Part shown: one piece after another, positions 27,784 through 39,182 of the stretch | How positions within the stretch are numbered: the stretch's first letter is position 1 | Layout: the number at the start of each line of letters is the position of its first letter | Made by a program: the position numbers and the translations under genes | The notes under the pieces: generated by a model | What the model saw: only the letters and a program-made list of their open reading frames with translations | Database searches by the model: none | Told to the model about the DNA's origin: nothing | NCBI RefSeq assembly: GCF_900101125.1 | Contig: NZ_FNFL01000003.1 | Location: forward strand, 489,992-553,991 | Source of the DNA: Sediminibacillus albus | GTDB taxonomy: Bacteria > Bacillota > Bacilli > Bacillales > Amphibacillaceae | DNA length: 64,000 nucleotides | Direction of reading: 5' to 3'

Positions 27784-30333
27784 ATGGCGGACCAACAACG
27801 CCCGCAAGTTCAAGAAATTAATATTAGCCAGGAAATGAGAACATCTTTTTTAGATTACGCGATGAGCGTAATCGTCTCTAGAGCGCTTCCCGACGTCCGG
27901 GATGGATTAAAACCGGTACATCGCAGGATTTTATATGCCATGCATGATTTAGGCATGCACTCAGATAAAGCTTACAAGAAATCTGCACGTATCGTGGGAG
28001 AAGTTATTGGTAAGTACCATCCGCATGGTGACTCGGCTGTTTACGAAGCAATGGTCAGAATGGCACAGGATTTCAGTTACCGTAACATGCTGGTGGACGG
28101 GCATGGAAACTTCGGTTCTGTGGATGGAGATTCAGCAGCAGCTATGCGTTATACAGAGGCGCGTATGTCAAAAATCTCCATGGAGTTATTAAGAGATATC
28201 AATAAGGACACCATTGGTTATACCGATAACTATGACGGCTCAGAGAAAGAACCGGTAGTATTCCCTGCCCGATTCCCTAACCTATTGGTAAACGGAGCAT
28301 CCGGAATTGCAGTAGGTATGGCGACTAATATTCCTCCTCACCATTTAGGAGAGACAATTGATGCCGTTTTGGCAGTGAGTAAAGATCCGGAAATAACCAT
28401 TGAAGAATTGATGGAAAACCATATTTATGGACCTGATTTTCCAACAGCCGGCCAAATACTCGGGAGAAGTGGAATTAGAAAAGCGTTTGAAACTGGTAAA
28501 GGATCTATTACTATCCGGGCAAAGGTACATATTGATGAGCATGCAAATGGAAAATCGACTATTGTTGTCTCGGAATTGCCTTACCAGGTAAATAAAGCAA
28601 AGCTTGTTGAAAAAATAGCTGATCTTGTCAGGGATAAGCGCATTGAAGGCATCACCGACTTGAGAGATGAGTCAGACAGAAACGGCATGCGCGTAGTTAT
28701 TGAACTGAGAAGAGATGCCAATCCAAATGTCATCCTGAACAATCTGTATAAACAGACAGCCTTGCAAACTTCTTTTGGCATTAACATGCTTGCCCTTGTT
28801 GATGGACATCCGAGGGTTCTGAATCTAAAGCAGACGCTTGTTCATTATTTAGATCACCAAAAAGTGGTGATCAAGAGAAGAACGGCTTATGAACTAAGGA
28901 AGGCAGAAGCGAGAGCCCACATTTTGGAAGGCTTACGGATAGCCTTAGACCATCTGGACGAAGTGATTGCGTTAATTAGACAATCAAAAACAACCGATGT
29001 TGCAAGAGATGGTTTGATGAATCAGTTTGAGCTGTCGGAAAAACAAGCGCAAGCCATTCTTGATATGCGCCTCCAGCGTTTAACAGGCCTGGAGCGTGAA
29101 AAAATTGAACAAGAATACCAGGAGTTGGTTAAACTCATTGATGAGCTAAAAGCTATTTTAGCTGACGAAGAAAAAGTTCTAGAAATCATCCGTGAGGAAT
29201 TATTAGAAATAAAAGAACGTTTCAATGACGATAGGAGAACAGAGATTATCGTCGGTGGCACTGATTTTATCGAAGACGAAGATCTTATTCCTGAAGAAAG
29301 TGTCGTTATTACTTTGACTCATCAGGGGTATATCAAGCGTCTGCCATCTTCTACTTACCGTGCTCAGAAAAGGGGCGGAAGAGGAATTCAGGGGATGGGA
29401 ACAAATGATGACGATTTTGTTGAGCATTTAGTCTCTACATCGACTCATAATACCGTTCTATTCTTTACGAACAAAGGGAAAGTTTACCGGACAAAAGGGT
29501 ATGAAGTTCCTGAATTTGGCCGGACTGCCAAAGGCCTGCCGATCATTAACTTGTTGGAAATTGAGAAGGACGAGTGGATCAATGCAGTAATCACAGTTGA
29601 TGAATTTAACGATGACCATTACTTATTCTTTACGACAAGACATGGGATTTCTAAACGGACCAAGTTATCTCAATTCGCCAATATTCGAAAAGGCGGACTG
29701 ATTGCTTTGAATCTGCGGGAAGAGGATGAGCTAATATCCGTTAAACTGACTGACGGCGACAAGCACATCATGATTGGAACCCAGAATGGTTATCTTATTC
29801 GCTTTCCTGAAGAGCAAATACGTTCAATGGGACGTACAGCTGCAGGGGTAAAAGGAATTTCCTTGCGGGACGATGACAAAGTCGTTTCCATGGAAATCAT
29901 CGAAGACGGGTACCATGTAATGAATGTGACTAGTAAAGGTTACGGTAAAAGGACACCAGCAGCTGATTATCGGATAACCAACAGAGGCGGAAAGGGCGTC
30001 TTTACTTCCAACCTGACGGATAAAACGGGTAAAATTGTTGCTGTAAAAGCAGTAACAGGAGAAGAAGACATTATGATTATTACTGCTTCTGGAGTATTGA
30101 TCCGTATGCCTGTAGAAGGAATTTCGATCACTGGCCGGAATACCCAAGGTGTCCGACTGATAAGACTCCAGGAAGGCGAAGAAGTTGCTACAGTAGCGCG
30201 TATCGAAACAGAAGAAGAAATTGAAAATGAATTGCCTGAAGAAACAGCAGAAGAGAATGAACAGGTTCCAGTAGAACCGGCAGAAATAGAGGAAGCAGAA
30301 CAACAAGCAGAAACTAATGATGAAGAAGAGTAA
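27784..30333 (+). CDS. gyrA: DNA gyrase subunit A
   Basis: An 849-residue GyrA. The catalytic tyrosine lies in [11 protein letters not shown] (Tyr about 123). The quinolone region reads [10 protein letters not shown] with Ser84 and Glu88, the susceptible residues in B. subtilis numbering. The C-terminal beta-pinwheel carries the GyrA box [10 protein letters not shown]. The protein ends in a long acidic tail ([18 protein letters not shown] and further Glu-rich sequence), which makes it longer than the B. subtilis protein. Strong AGGAGGT site. Confidence 0.98.
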   Translation: MADQQRPQVQEINISQEMRTSFLDYAMSVIVSRALPDVRDGLKPVHRRILYAMHDLGMHSDKAYKKSARIVGEVIGKYHPHGDSAVYEAMVRMAQDFSYRNMLVDGHGNFGSVDGDSAAAMRYTEARMSKISMELLRDINKDTIGYTDNYDGSEKEPVVFPARFPNLLVNGASGIAVGMATNIPPHHLGETIDAVLAVSKDPEITIEELMENHIYGPDFPTAGQILGRSGIRKAFETGKGSITIRAKVHIDEHANGKSTIVVSELPYQVNKAKLVEKIADLVRDKRIEGITDLRDESDRNGMRVVIELRRDANPNVILNNLYKQTALQTSFGINMLALVDGHPRVLNLKQTLVHYLDHQKVVIKRRTAYELRKAEARAHILEGLRIALDHLDEVIALIRQSKTTDVARDGLMNQFELSEKQAQAILDMRLQRLTGLEREKIEQEYQELVKLIDELKAILADEEKVLEIIREELLEIKERFNDDRRTEIIVGGTDFIEDEDLIPEESVVITLTHQGYIKRLPSSTYRAQKRGGRGIQGMGTNDDDFVEHLVSTSTHNTVLFFTNKGKVYRTKGYEVPEFGRTAKGLPIINLLEIEKDEWINAVITVDEFNDDHYLFFTTRHGISKRTKLSQFANIRKGGLIALNLREEDELISVKLTDGDKHIMIGTQNGYLIRFPEEQIRSMGRTAAGVKGISLRDDDKVVSMEIIEDGYHVMNVTSKGYGKRTPAADYRITNRGGKGVFTSNLTDKTGKIVAVKAVTGEEDIMIITASGVLIRMPVEGISITGRNTQGVRLIRLQEGEEVATVARIETEEEIENELPEETAEENEQVPVEPAEIEEAEQQAETNDEEE

Positions 30334-30436
30334 CAAATGGTTATAAGTTTGAAGGGCTGGCTTGTATAGTCAGCCTCTCTATTCACCAATGAAGTAATCA
30401 TAATCTCATTACATACAGAATAAGGGGTGGAGTAAA

Positions 30437-31528
30437 ATGAAGGTACACCCGTCTCAGCTAATACCGGGTTGTTTGGTGATAAAAGATGTCAAAGGTAAAA
30501 CCAATCGCCCTATTATGCAGAAGAATACTGTTTTAGATGAAGAATTGATTGAAATTCTGCAAAAGTTTCTAGTCAAAGAGGTAGAGGTCTCCCCACGCCT
30601 TTCTGAGGGCACGCCGTTTATTCCGGGAAAAGTATCTAAGCAAAAACCAACAGAAAAGCGGGAAAGCCAGAAGGATAAAGCCGCTTTGTCTTACCATGAA
30701 CTCTATTTGGATGCTGTGGACCAGTATAAGCATATGTTTCATGATTGGCAGAATGGTAAGAATGTAAATATTACAAACGTTAGACAGTTGATTAATCCAT
30801 TACTGGAAAGAATTGATGAAGTCGGCTTAAGCCTGTACAATTTCCATCAAAACTCTACGAAGGATGATTATCTATATCATCACAGCATTGTTACTTCATT
30901 GCTGGCGGCCTTTTTAGCCAAAAAAAGCCCATATAAAAATGAGTGGATGCAAATAGGAACAGCTGGTTTTTTAGCTGACTGCGGAATGGCTAAGATAGAC
31001 GAACAGATTGTAAAAAAAGAAGGTACTCTAACTTCGGAAGAATATGAGGAAATAAAGAAACATCCGGTTCTTTCCTACCGGTTGGTTGAGAAAATTCCAT
31101 CTTTATCACAGGGAATTAAGCTTGCAATCCTCCAACATCATGAAAGGCTTGATAGAAGCGGCTATCCGCTTGGCGTTGGAGGAGATAAAATTCATCCGTA
31201 TGCTCGATTTATTGCAATCAGTGATATTTACCATGCGATGACTTCGGAAAGAATCTATCAACCTCAGCAATCGCCATTTAAAGTCATTGAAGAGATGGTT
31301 TATGAACAATTTGGCAAATTAGATCATCCATTGGTACAGTCGTTTGTCAGCAGTTTAACTAACTTTGGAACAGGCACAAGGGTCAGGCTTTCCAATCAGC
31401 AACAGGCGGAAATTGTATTTGTTGAAGTAAATTATCCAACAAGGCCGATGGTCCGTTTGGATACTGGAGACAAAGTAATTTCCCTCAAGGATGATCAGTC
31501 CATTTATATTGATGAAATATTGACATGA
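30437..31528 (+). CDS. HD-GYP-like domain protein with an altered HD motif
   Basis: A 363-residue protein. About 130 N-terminal residues form an uncharacterised region common in HD-GYP proteins of Firmicutes (starts MKVHPSQLIPGCLVIKDVKG). The HD-GYP region runs from about 145 to 280: YHHSIVTSLL, then FLADCGMAKI where the canonical form is LLHDIGKI, then HPVLSYRLVEKI, HHERLDRSGYP and ARFIAISDIYHAMTSERIY. So the metal-ligand His is Ala180 while the Asp (181) and the later HH pair and GYP remain. Cyclic di-GMP hydrolysis may be lost or changed. Sits between gyrA and yaaC. Confidence 0.85.
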   Translation: MKVHPSQLIPGCLVIKDVKGKTNRPIMQKNTVLDEELIEILQKFLVKEVEVSPRLSEGTPFIPGKVSKQKPTEKRESQKDKAALSYHELYLDAVDQYKHMFHDWQNGKNVNITNVRQLINPLLERIDEVGLSLYNFHQNSTKDDYLYHHSIVTSLLAAFLAKKSPYKNEWMQIGTAGFLADCGMAKIDEQIVKKEGTLTSEEYEEIKKHPVLSYRLVEKIPSLSQGIKLAILQHHERLDRSGYPLGVGGDKIHPYARFIAISDIYHAMTSERIYQPQQSPFKVIEEMVYEQFGKLDHPLVQSFVSSLTNFGTGTRVRLSNQQQAEIVFVEVNYPTRPMVRLDTGDKVISLKDDQSIYIDEILT

Positions 31529-31533
31529 TTTTA

Positions 31534-31582
31534 ACAAAGGTCTGTGAAGCACTGAAAACTTTCACAGATCTTTGTTTTTTTG
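31534..31582. terminator. Bidirectional terminator between the HD-GYP gene and yaaC
   Basis: Stem ACAAAGGTCTGTGAA / TTTCACAGATCTTTGT followed by seven T on the plus strand. The right arm includes the last codons and stop of yaaC on the minus strand, so the two convergent genes share it. Confidence 0.85.
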
Positions 31583-32530
31583 ATTGAATAGGAAACAACC
31601 AAGCAAGTTAGGTGCTTTTTCTGCAGTAGTTTGCAGGAAATGATAGATAAACGGATAATCCTCATTAGGTAATGTGTGCAACAAATCGCCCCACCACTCT
31701 GTTTCATATCTGCAAATCATCCCCAAGTTATACAGCAAGAGATAGTGGGCCATGACCTCATGCCAATCGGTAAAGTAATATCGATTGCTCGGAAAGTAAA
31801 TGGCTTCTTCTTCCCAATGGACAAAAGCCGGACCTTTCGATATCGGGGATATCTCTTCAGCAATATCGATAATCAGCTGTTTATTAGTAGTCCTGCTATG
31901 TTGAAAATCAGGAAAATAATTACTTATTTTCGTTTGGAAGCTGCCCGCTGTAGCATGGTACGTATCCAGACAAGTTAACGGGAAAGCTAACTGTTTGTCT
32001 TTTATACTGCCTATTTTAATCAGAGGGCAATCATTAAAATGATAGGAAAACAAACGGTTCATTTCCGGTATTTTGGCAAAAAGACTTTTCATAGAAATTT
32101 TCCCTGCTTTTCTCGGATCGATATGGAATAGGTTTTCGGAAAAGTAAGGAAACAATCCGTTATGCTGGATTTTCACTTCATCCTTCATAAAAGAGTATTG
32201 TTGTTTTTTTCTTTTCCTCGTAGAAACTCCATGGGCCAGCAGTGCTGTGTTCTCTGGATAACCAGGCCTTCTTGTGAGCAAGCAAGCTTTTAAGAGGTGG
32301 ACCATTCCATAAAACAGCAAAATAGGCTTGATCATTAAGGGAGCATTCCTGCTTGTTTCGTAAAACGTATGCCCATGTTCCAAATAATAGAGAAATCTGT
32401 AACAGTTTTGGTAGCTGTTGGCTTCTGGATCTTCCAGTTCAAGTTTCTGGTAACAACCAGCTAAATAAGTTTGGGCTGTTTCTGCTGACTTAAGGTAAGT
32501 AAGAAAGTTAATGATAGCGTTCTTATCCAT
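31562..32530 (-). CDS. yaaC: YaaC-like protein
   Basis: A 322-residue protein of the YaaC family, which occurs next to guaB in Bacilli, convergent with the gyrA side, and has no known function. Visible features: TYLKSAETAQTYLAGCYQKL at the N-terminus, a hydrophobic patch LIKPILLFYGMVHLLKA-like segment about residue 70, and ALLAHGVSTRKRKK. No catalytic motif is apparent. I start at 32530, since AAGGA lies 8 nt before that ATG and no ribosome site precedes the one at 32551. Confidence 0.85.
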   Translation of the reverse strand: MDKNAIINFLTYLKSAETAQTYLAGCYQKLELEDPEANSYQNCYRFLYYLEHGHTFYETSRNAPLMIKPILLFYGMVHLLKACLLTRRPGYPENTALLAHGVSTRKRKKQQYSFMKDEVKIQHNGLFPYFSENLFHIDPRKAGKISMKSLFAKIPEMNRLFSYHFNDCPLIKIGSIKDKQLAFPLTCLDTYHATAGSFQTKISNYFPDFQHSRTTNKQLIIDIAEEISPISKGPAFVHWEEEAIYFPSNRYYFTDWHEVMAHYLLLYNLGMICRYETEWWGDLLHTLPNEDYPFIYHFLQTTAEKAPNLLGCFLFNQKNKDL

Positions 32531-32774
32531 TTGAAAATCCTTCCCGGCCATGGATTAAATGTTTGACTATTCTTTCTGTTTATCACTGAATTCGTTTGCA
32601 TGCCAACATACTGTCGTCCTTATTATCCATCATTTATTGTAAACAATTTCCGGCTTGTAAATTTGTTAGTAAAAGCTTGAAAAAGCCTAACGGTTGTCGT
32701 ATTGTAAATAACAATAAGTTTTTATCGTACGCTTAGGTTACCCAAATTTTTATAAAACAATAAGATTAGTTTAA

Positions 32775-34259
<1,485 letters not shown>

Positions 34260-34264
34260 TGAGT

Positions 34265-34297
34265 AAAACCTGAACCTTTAAGGTTCAGGTTTTTTGT
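34265..34297 (+). terminator. Terminator of guaB
   Basis: Stem AAAACCTGAACC / GGTTCAGGTTTT closing on a 4-nt loop, ending in TTTTTTG, right after the stop codon. Confidence 0.92.
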
Positions 34298-34358
34298 TGG
34301 TTGTAAAGCTTCTGGCAGGAAAATTTGTCTGGAAGTTTGTCGAAAGATCAACAAATAT

Positions 34359-34388
34359 TTGAATTAAGAAAACTTACTTTGCTATAAT
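34359..34388 (+). promoter_or_regulatory. Promoter of the TAXI-TRAP operon
   Basis: TTGAAT, 18 nt, TATAAT, 28 nt before the first start codon. Confidence 0.65.
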
Positions 34389-34415
34389 AAGTTATATTTT
34401 AAAAGGGGGAATAGT

Positions 34416-35435
34416 ATGAAAAATAAACATTGGTTATTAACGATGATCATGATGATTGCTTTATCCTTGTTTTTAGTTGCCTGCGGCGGCGGAGAAGCTG
34501 ATCCGGAATCCGATAGCAACGACAACGCTGATGGTGGAGACGGAGAAAGTGCCGATAGCGGCGACGTTCAATTTGTCAGTGTGTTGACAGGTGGAACAGA
34601 AGGTACATATTATCCGCTTGGAGGTACCTTTGCTCAAATTATCAATAGTAACGTAGATAATGTTGAAGCAAACGCACAATCCACCGGTGCTTCTGTTGAG
34701 AACATGAAGACGATGAGAGACGGAGATGCTGAGCTTGCCTTCACACAAACGGATATTGCTGCTTATGCGGCGGAAGGATCTGTTATGTTTGAAGGTGATC
34801 AAATTGATAACATCCAAGCAATTGGAACTCTTTATCCAGAAACAATCCAAATCGTTACTACTGCTGATTCAGGTATTGAAACAGTTGCTGATTTGGAAGG
34901 GAAAGTTGTATCAGTCGGTGCACCAGGGTCTGGTACCAATGCTAGTGCAACAGATATTTTGGAAGTATACGGCTTAACCATGGATGATATCACAGCACGT
35001 GATTTAGATTTTGGTGATTCAACTTCTGGAATCCAGGACGGCACTATTGATGCCGCCTTCATTACCTCTGGAACGCCGACGGGGGCAGTTGAGAGCCTTG
35101 CGGCAACAACCGATGTAAATATCGTTCGGTTCGAAGAAGATAAAATCCAAGAGTTGATTGATTCTCATCCTTACTATGCAGAAGATGAAATTGAAGATGG
35201 CACATATGATTTGGAAGAACCAGTAAAAACTGTTGCTGTGCAAGCAATGTTAGTCACTTCTGCTGATCTTAGCGAGGATCTGGTTTATAATATTACTCAA
35301 GCTATCTTTGAAAACACTGATCAAATCAGCCATCCAAAAGGAGAGTTTATCTCTGCTGAATCAGCCCTTGAAGGTGTAGGAATTGACTTACATCCGGGTG
35401 CTCAAAAGTACTTTGATGAAAAAGGGATTGAATAA
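34416..35435 (+). CDS. TAXI family TRAP transporter solute-binding lipoprotein
   Basis: A 339-residue extracellular binding protein. The signal peptide ends in the lipobox LVACGGG (Cys about 23), then an acidic Asp/Ser/Gly linker. The TAXI domain shows SVLTGGTEGTYYPLGGTFAQ, QTDIAAYAA and VSVGAPGSGTNASATDIL. It delivers a carboxylate-type substrate to the fused TRAP permease encoded two genes later. The substrate cannot be read from sequence; TAXI proteins often bind dicarboxylates or glutamate. Confidence 0.93.
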   Translation: MKNKHWLLTMIMMIALSLFLVACGGGEADPESDSNDNADGGDGESADSGDVQFVSVLTGGTEGTYYPLGGTFAQIINSNVDNVEANAQSTGASVENMKTMRDGDAELAFTQTDIAAYAAEGSVMFEGDQIDNIQAIGTLYPETIQIVTTADSGIETVADLEGKVVSVGAPGSGTNASATDILEVYGLTMDDITARDLDFGDSTSGIQDGTIDAAFITSGTPTGAVESLAATTDVNIVRFEEDKIQELIDSHPYYAEDEIEDGTYDLEEPVKTVAVQAMLVTSADLSEDLVYNITQAIFENTDQISHPKGEFISAESALEGVGIDLHPGAQKYFDEKGIE

Positions 35436-35605
35436 AAAACCAGGATAGCAATAAGAGTGTTGATGAGGATGTCCTATCCACAGAGCCACCTCCCATTTCC
35501 GCAACAAAATCCGGTTTTATGAGCCGAATTTTAAACATTGGATGGAGAAGGGGGAAGTGGTCCTGCTTGGACAGCCTCATCTTTTCATGTGAGAAGGGAT
35601 TAGTT

Positions 35606-36139
35606 ATGTTGACTGATAAAAAAAGGTTGTTAGTAATCAGTACAGTTCTATTATTAGCAGCTGCATTATCTATGTTCTTATTTTACCCTTATCGTTATGT
35701 GCTCTCTTTCCACGAACCTTTCTCGGAAGAAATTTTGGCTTACTTACCAATAAAGGAAACCGACCACTTTCAAATAAAATACACCCATTCTGTTCACCTC
35801 TCCGATGTAATTGAGGAGTACGAAATAAAGGATGAAACGATCTACCCCTATCAGCTGATTTACGAAGATACCGCAATTGGTATGCCTTCCAACGCAGGGG
35901 AAGGAGAAACATTTGAAATGAAGGACGGTAAATATTATATTTCCAATCTCCAAGGTTCTTTCCAGGAAATCAATCTTGCAGTTGGACAGGTAAGGGCTAA
36001 CCATGCCATCATTTACAAAAACCAAAGCTATTTACTTAAGGATTATGTAGGAGCAGGAACAAAAGTCTCCATTGCTCCCACTCGTGAAAGTAACTGGCAT
36101 CTTTTTAAAGGGGTGAATATTCATGAGCGCAAACAATGA
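35606..36139 (+). CDS. DUF1850 domain membrane-anchored protein of TRAP operon
   Basis: A 177-residue protein with one N-terminal membrane anchor (LLVISTVLLLAAALSMFLF), then the DUF1850 domain with IKYTHSVHLSDVIEEY as the signature HSV segment. DUF1850 genes almost always stand between TAXI and fused permease genes, so it is probably an accessory to the transporter. The start at 35606 follows GAAGGGA; the upstream reading frame lacks similarity. It overlaps the permease gene by 17 nt. Confidence 0.88.
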   Translation: MLTDKKRLLVISTVLLLAAALSMFLFYPYRYVLSFHEPFSEEILAYLPIKETDHFQIKYTHSVHLSDVIEEYEIKDETIYPYQLIYEDTAIGMPSNAGEGETFEMKDGKYYISNLQGSFQEINLAVGQVRANHAIIYKNQSYLLKDYVGAGTKVSIAPTRESNWHLFKGVNIHERKQ

Positions 36140-38219
36140 AACGCTTTCAGCTGAACAACAAAAGGAAATGCTGCAGAAGTACGATCAGGAGTCAGCTTTT
36201 AGGTATTTAACTGGATTTATGGCTAAAGTGGTGTTCTTTGGGTTGTTGGCTTTTTCACTATATCAACTTTTTGCTACAACTATTTATCCTCTTCCTGCGC
36301 AAATGCATCGTTCCATTCATATCGGGTTCGGGCTTGTTCTCATCTTTCTTTTGTTTCCTGCCACAAAAAAAGGAAGAATGAGCGGCAAGATTGCCTGGTA
36401 TGACTATATTTTAGCAGCTTTAGGCTTTGGTGTCGGGGCATACTGGCCGTTGATGTATGAGGAAATAGTCAGAAGAGCCGGTGAGATAAACCAGTTCGAT
36501 ATGTTTGTCGGTATCGTGGCAGTACTTCTAGTACTGGAAGCGACACGGCGTTCAGTCGGTCTGCCGATCACAGTCATCGCTGCATTGTTTTTGGCGTATG
36601 CATATTGGGGAAGGCAAATGCCTGGTTTCCTGATTCACCGGGGAGTGAATCTTGATAATTTAGTGCAATCGATGTTTTTCACTACAGAAGGTATCCTAGG
36701 TACACCGATTGCTGTTTCCTCCACTTTTATTTTCCTCTTTCTATTGTTTGGTTCATTTTTAGTAAAAACCGGTGTTGGACAGTATTTTAATGATCTCGCT
36801 GTATCATTGGCAGGTAAACGGACGGGGGGGCCGGCAAAAGTTGCTATCTTCTCCAGTGCTTTGCAAGGTACTATCAGCGGAAGCTCTGTTGCAAACGTTG
36901 TAACTTCCGGCTCGTTTACCATTCCCATGATGAAACGTCTAGGGTACCGGCGCGAGTTTGCTGGCGGCGTTGAAGCGGCAGCATCTACTGGAGGACAGCT
37001 AATGCCTCCAATTATGGGAGCTGCTGCATTTCTGATGATTGAATTTATTGGAATAGATTATTGGACGATAGCTAAGGCGGCCGCTATTCCTGCTTTGCTT
37101 TACTTTACTGGTGTTTGGATTATGACCCACTTTGAAGCCAAACGGACAGGTCTAAGCGGGTTATCGGACGAGGAGATTCCTGACCGCAGAGAAGTTCTAA
37201 AAAAGATTTATTTACTGCTTCCGATTGTGGCTATTGTCTTCTTCTTAAGCAGTGGGTTAAGTGTCATGCGGGCAGCCATTTACGGGATATTAACAACGAT
37301 TCTTGTCGGGGTGTTAAGGGAGGAAAGATTTCGAAAGATTTATCCAATCGTATTTGGAATCGTTTTCGTCCTCACTCTCGTTTATGGCTGGATCACCGGG
37401 GGAGCTTCCATTACCTCTGGGCTGATAACGGCAGCGCTTGCCACGGTTTTTGTTAGTTACTTTTTTGACGGTAATTTCAAGGAAACAATTGAAGCTCTGG
37501 TTGATGGCGCCAGAACGGCATTAGCAGTAGTAGCTGCTACTGCTGCTGCCGGGATTATTGTAGGAGTTGTAACAAAAACGGGACTTGGTTTGAAGTTGGC
37601 CAATAGTTTAGTTTCTCTCGCAAATGGCCAAATTCTGCTGACATTATTCTTTACGATGATAGCGGCAATCATACTTGGTATGGGATCGCCTACTACAGCC
37701 AACTATGTCATCACATCAACAATCGCTGCACCTGCTATCATTCTGCTAGGTGTCGCTGATTTACCTGCTCATTTATTTGTATTTTATTTCGGGATTGTGG
37801 CAGACATAACACCTCCTGTAGCATTGGCTGCCTTTGCTGCGGCGGGAATTGCTTCAGGAGAACCGATACGGACAGGGCTCAATGCTGCAAAAATAGCAAT
37901 AGCGGCTTTTATTATTCCGTATATGTTCGTCCTGCAGCCGCAATTACTGATGATTGATACAACTGTGATTGAATTGCTTTGGATTTTATTCACAGCTGTC
38001 GCTGGCATGATTGCTATCGGCGCCGGCTTAATCGGTTATTGGTATCGGAAAGTTTACTGGCCGGAAAGAATATTTGCGGTGGCCGGCGGACTGACCTTGA
38101 TTTATCCTGGAGTGCTTTCAGACGTCATCGGATTGTCCGTGTTTGCTATCCTGCTATCCTTGCAGTTCTTTTATATGAAAAACAAAATAGGAGTACCGGA
38201 AACGAGAGCAAAAGCTTAA
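36123..38219 (+). CDS. TRAP transporter permease, fused 4TM/12TM subunits
   Basis: A 698-residue membrane protein joining the small (DctQ-like) and large (DctM-like) TRAP subunits. About 18 hydrophobic segments are visible. Typical stretches are GTISGSSVANVVTSGSFTIP, GGQLMPPIMGAAAFLM and MGSPTTANYVITS. It uses the Na+ gradient to import the substrate captured by the TAXI lipoprotein. It follows the DUF1850 gene with a 17-nt overlap, suggesting coupled translation. Confidence 0.95.
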   Translation: MSANNETLSAEQQKEMLQKYDQESAFRYLTGFMAKVVFFGLLAFSLYQLFATTIYPLPAQMHRSIHIGFGLVLIFLLFPATKKGRMSGKIAWYDYILAALGFGVGAYWPLMYEEIVRRAGEINQFDMFVGIVAVLLVLEATRRSVGLPITVIAALFLAYAYWGRQMPGFLIHRGVNLDNLVQSMFFTTEGILGTPIAVSSTFIFLFLLFGSFLVKTGVGQYFNDLAVSLAGKRTGGPAKVAIFSSALQGTISGSSVANVVTSGSFTIPMMKRLGYRREFAGGVEAAASTGGQLMPPIMGAAAFLMIEFIGIDYWTIAKAAAIPALLYFTGVWIMTHFEAKRTGLSGLSDEEIPDRREVLKKIYLLLPIVAIVFFLSSGLSVMRAAIYGILTTILVGVLREERFRKIYPIVFGIVFVLTLVYGWITGGASITSGLITAALATVFVSYFFDGNFKETIEALVDGARTALAVVAATAAAGIIVGVVTKTGLGLKLANSLVSLANGQILLTLFFTMIAAIILGMGSPTTANYVITSTIAAPAIILLGVADLPAHLFVFYFGIVADITPPVALAAFAAAGIASGEPIRTGLNAAKIAIAAFIIPYMFVLQPQLLMIDTTVIELLWILFTAVAGMIAIGAGLIGYWYRKVYWPERIFAVAGGLTLIYPGVLSDVIGLSVFAILLSLQFFYMKNKIGVPETRAKA

Positions 38220-38225
38220 TTATTA

Positions 38226-38260
38226 AAACTGTCCCGTTAGAAATACGGGGCAGTTTTTTA
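38226..38260 (+). terminator. Terminator of the TAXI-TRAP operon
   Basis: Stem AACTGTCCCG / CGGGGCAGTT then TTTTTAT, 7 nt after the stop codon. Confidence 0.88.
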
Positions 38261-38331
38261 TATGATAGGATAAGAAGTTTTGTAAATTTAATAGCAGGCA
38301 ATTAATAAAAATTCGAAAGGGAAGGCACAGA

Positions 38332-39018
38332 ATGAGTAAACAAATATTGGTGAATGACTGGAAGGATAAGCTTGAACAGGAGTTCGAGCAGGAATACTAC
38401 CAGGAATTAAGAGAGTTTTTAAAAGCAGAATATGGACAGCAGACAATCTATCCAGCAATGGAGCATATTTATGAGGCTCTCAATCTCACCTCTTATTCAA
38501 ACACAAAAGTGGTCATTCTTGGCCAGGACCCTTATCATGGTCCCAATCAGGCTCACGGTTTAAGTTTTTCAGTTCAACCTGATGTCACCCCGCCGCCATC
38601 TTTAAAAAATATTTTTAAAGAATTGCACAACGATCTTGGCTGTCCTATCCCGAAGCACGGCTTCTTAAAAAAATGGGCAGAGCAAGGAGTTTTATTATTG
38701 AACACCGTATTGACTGTCAGGAAAGGACAGGCAGCCTCCCATCGCGGCAAAGGCTGGGAAAATTTCACCAATAAAGTTATTGAAGTATTGAATGAACGCG
38801 AGACCCCCGTTGTGTTTATACTTTGGGGGAGACACGCCCAGGAAAAACAAGCACTATTGGATACAGAGAAACATCGGGTAATCACCTCTCCCCACCCTAG
38901 TCCTTTTTCAGCCAATAAGGGATTCTTTGGCAGCAAGCCATTTTCTAGGGCAAATACGTATTTAAAAGAATTAAAGGAAACACCGATCGAGTGGTGTTTA
39001 GCAGAGGAAGAGAAGTAG
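38332..39018 (+). CDS. ung: Uracil-DNA glycosylase
   Basis: A 228-residue family 1 UDG. Water-activating loop GQDPYHG with Asp66, AHGLSFSV uracil-binding loop, and the HPSPFSA leucine-loop region near residue 188. It removes uracil from DNA. Single gene between the TRAP operon and dacA. Ribosome site GGGAAGG. Confidence 0.97.
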   Translation: MSKQILVNDWKDKLEQEFEQEYYQELREFLKAEYGQQTIYPAMEHIYEALNLTSYSNTKVVILGQDPYHGPNQAHGLSFSVQPDVTPPPSLKNIFKELHNDLGCPIPKHGFLKKWAEQGVLLLNTVLTVRKGQAASHRGKGWENFTNKVIEVLNERETPVVFILWGRHAQEKQALLDTEKHRVITSPHPSPFSANKGFFGSKPFSRANTYLKELKETPIEWCLAEEEK

Positions 39019-39182
39019 AAAAACAGTAATCTATCTATCTTTTACACTACGAGGTAGTGGTATAGGTAAAATTATTCATCTTAAAAAGCAGGAGGAAACG
39101 CTTGGCAAAAGCAGTTTCGCTTTCTAATGACCTGTGATAGAATAAGTGAGATGCATACTATTTTTGGTGGAGGTAGAGAAAG

